From an uncultured Mollicutes bacterium (GTDB taxonomy: Bacteria; Bacillota_I; Bacilli_A; RFN20; CAG-288): DNA of 23,105 nt. The notes under the pieces are model-generated. The model ran no database searches, was not told the origin of the DNA, and saw only the letters and a list, made by a program, of their open reading frames with translations. This document shows positions 22,197 through 23,105 of the stretch, piece by piece. The first letter of the stretch is position 1, and each line of letters opens with the position of its first letter. The position numbers and the translations under genes were made by a program. The stretch spans positions 1 through 23,105 of the forward strand of contig URQF01000012.1 in NCBI GenBank assembly GCA_900549915.1, given 5' to 3'.

Positions 22197-22784
22197 ATGG
22201 CCAAAGGAAAACGAATCAGGGAAGAGAACGTCTTCCACGGAATCGGATTTGAAATTGAAAACACAAAAACAGAAAGGGATGACGGTTCAATTGTGCCTTG
22301 GCAGCTGATTCATTACTATGGATGCAGCTGTGTTTTAGCAATCAATGAAAAAGAGGAAGTCCTGATCGAAGCCAACTTCCGTTATCCTTACTGTAAGGAA
22401 ATCCTTGAAATACCAGCGGGTGAAAAGGAAGAAGGAGAAACCTGGCTGGATGCTGCAAAACGAGAATTGAAAGAGGACACCGGATATGTCGGAGAAGAGT
22501 GGTCTGACCTTGGAATTATCTATCCGTCGGTAGGCTCTTCCGATGAGGTCAGGCATCTTTTCCTGGCAAGAAAACTGAAAAAAGAAGAAACCCATCTTGA
22601 TGCAGAGGAAAGAATCACCTGTTCCTTCATCCCAAGGGAGCAAATACTAAAGCTGATTCAAAACGGTCAACTACCGGATGCAAAAACACAGAGTGCTATT
22701 TTCAATTATTTGCTGAAACAAGGGAAAAATATCGCAACGTTACAAATACAAGAAAAGGTTAATATCAAAACTCAATTGCTTTAA
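22197..22784 (+). CDS. Divergent Nudix hydrolase, tandem paralogue of nudF
   Basis: A 195-residue paralogue of the preceding protein, sharing CVLAINEKEEVLIE, YRYPY-like FRYPY, EIPAGEKEEGE and YPSVGSSDEV. Its Nudix box from Gly75 is complete except that the second Glu of the E-E pair is Asp94 (RELKEDTGY). That acid normally helps bind metal, so activity may be altered but not necessarily lost. There is a C-terminal extension of about 17 residues after the usual end (LLKQ). AGG gives DEVMHLFLA and FIPMEQILKL, as in relatives; LARKL uses AGA. The ATG lies one base after the nudF stop with no SD of its own, apart from sequence inside nudF, so translation probably depends on coupling. Confidence 0.85.
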   Translation: MAKGKRIREENVFHGIGFEIENTKTERDDGSIVPWQLIHYYGCSCVLAINEKEEVLIEANFRYPYCKEILEIPAGEKEEGETWLDAAKRELKEDTGYVGEEWSDLGIIYPSVGSSDEVRHLFLARKLKKEETHLDAEERITCSFIPREQILKLIQNGQLPDAKTQSAIFNYLLKQGKNIATLQIQEKVNIKTQLL

Positions 22785-23105
22785 AGTTGCATACAGAAGC
22801 TATCCACCATACTAAATAGAATGATACTGAGGCCAAAAGAACTAGGCCATCTTTTGGTTCGACAGATTTATTTTCATGTGGATTACCAAGCTATCACGAT
22901 TATCAGCACATAGTTATAAAAGGCTGAAGCATCCTGCAGATAATCCCTGCGACTATCAGAGAAAATAAGCAATTCCGTTCATTACCGTTTGCGAGAAAAT
23001 CCTAAAAAATCATTCTTGTTGTTTTTGCAACCTTGGGCAATCAATATAAATACTAAATCAAAACCTTCCCGGCATGTACTAAATGCGAATCATGTAAGCA
23101 ATGGT
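22785..23105. other. Gene-free AT-rich stretch to the window end
   Basis: All frames on both strands are broken. A hairpin CCAAAAGA/TCTTTTGG lies near 22833-22857 and lacks a T tail. On - a 16-codon open frame runs in from the window edge and stops at 23053-23055; it could be the end of a gene outside the window. I find no tRNA, terminator or recognisable insertion-sequence end. Confidence 0.5.

Noticed and set aside
22840..22880. tRNA T-loop-like GGTTCGA near 22855
   Set aside because: The flanking bases do not form a T stem and no acceptor or anticodon arm is present.
23040..23105. Cys-x-x-Cys-like + strand text (CTKCESC) as a transposase zinc finger
   Set aside because: A stop codon lies just upstream in frame, there is no start, and too little sequence remains before the window end.

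Overview
The window looks like a chromosomal segment from an AT-leaning, low-GC Gram-positive bacterium, probably an uncultivated gut-type lineage of Bacilli near Erysipelotrichia or RF39. The grounds are SD-led genes (AGGAGG), Firmicutes-type lipoproteins, the rdgB-pth-mfd gene order and strong intrinsic terminators. The most important observation is the genetic code. AGG, nominally arginine, falls where protein families have methionine in at least nine genes. Examples are LLR(AGG)IAGLE, PN(AGG)TVY and EA(AGG)TLA in the ABC ATPase; PRT(AGG)Q(AGG)SL in Mfd; GV(AGG)VTASHNP and ICE(AGG)FAYYK in PgcA; T(AGG)G(AGG)QSI(AGG) in NagB; and FNA(AGG)TG and TDS(AGG)EAKG(AGG)PDG in NagA. Conserved arginines in the same proteins use CGT, CGC, CGA, CGG or AGA. 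I read AGG as Met, which matches a reassignment previously reported for a clade of uncultivated Bacilli. TGA remains a stop and Trp is TGG. Wherever a standard translation shows R from AGG, read M.

Region 1 (1-5630): the 3' end of a probable tilS, then a three-gene ABC importer with a lipoprotein binding protein, a fused two-domain permease and an unusually long ATPase. It has a good sigmaA promoter, a cre-like operator, a hairpin after the binding-protein gene and a strong terminator. Region 2 (5640-9920): alpha-phosphoglucomutase pgcA on +, facing an operon on - that encodes a HAD phosphatase and a second phosphohexomutase. The 343-base gap between them holds two terminators on + and one on -, plus a possible small RNA. 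Region 3 (10040-13110): nagA-nagB for GlcNAc-6-P catabolism, then a membrane diguanylate cyclase. Regions 1-3 together suggest a hexose-phosphate and amino-sugar-phosphate locus.

Region 4 (13106-19511): a histidine phosphatase and a MutT-like Nudix protein on -, a small lipoprotein on +, and the operon rdgB-pth-mfd on -. This is translation, repair and nucleotide-pool housekeeping. Region 5 (19643-21440): an operon on - of three small unrecognised genes, two of them clear lipoproteins, preceded by a run of 17 A/T at the UP-element position of the putative promoter. Region 6 (21590-22784): two tandem Nudix genes, ADP-ribose pyrophosphatase-like and a divergent copy. The last 321 bases hold no gene I can support.
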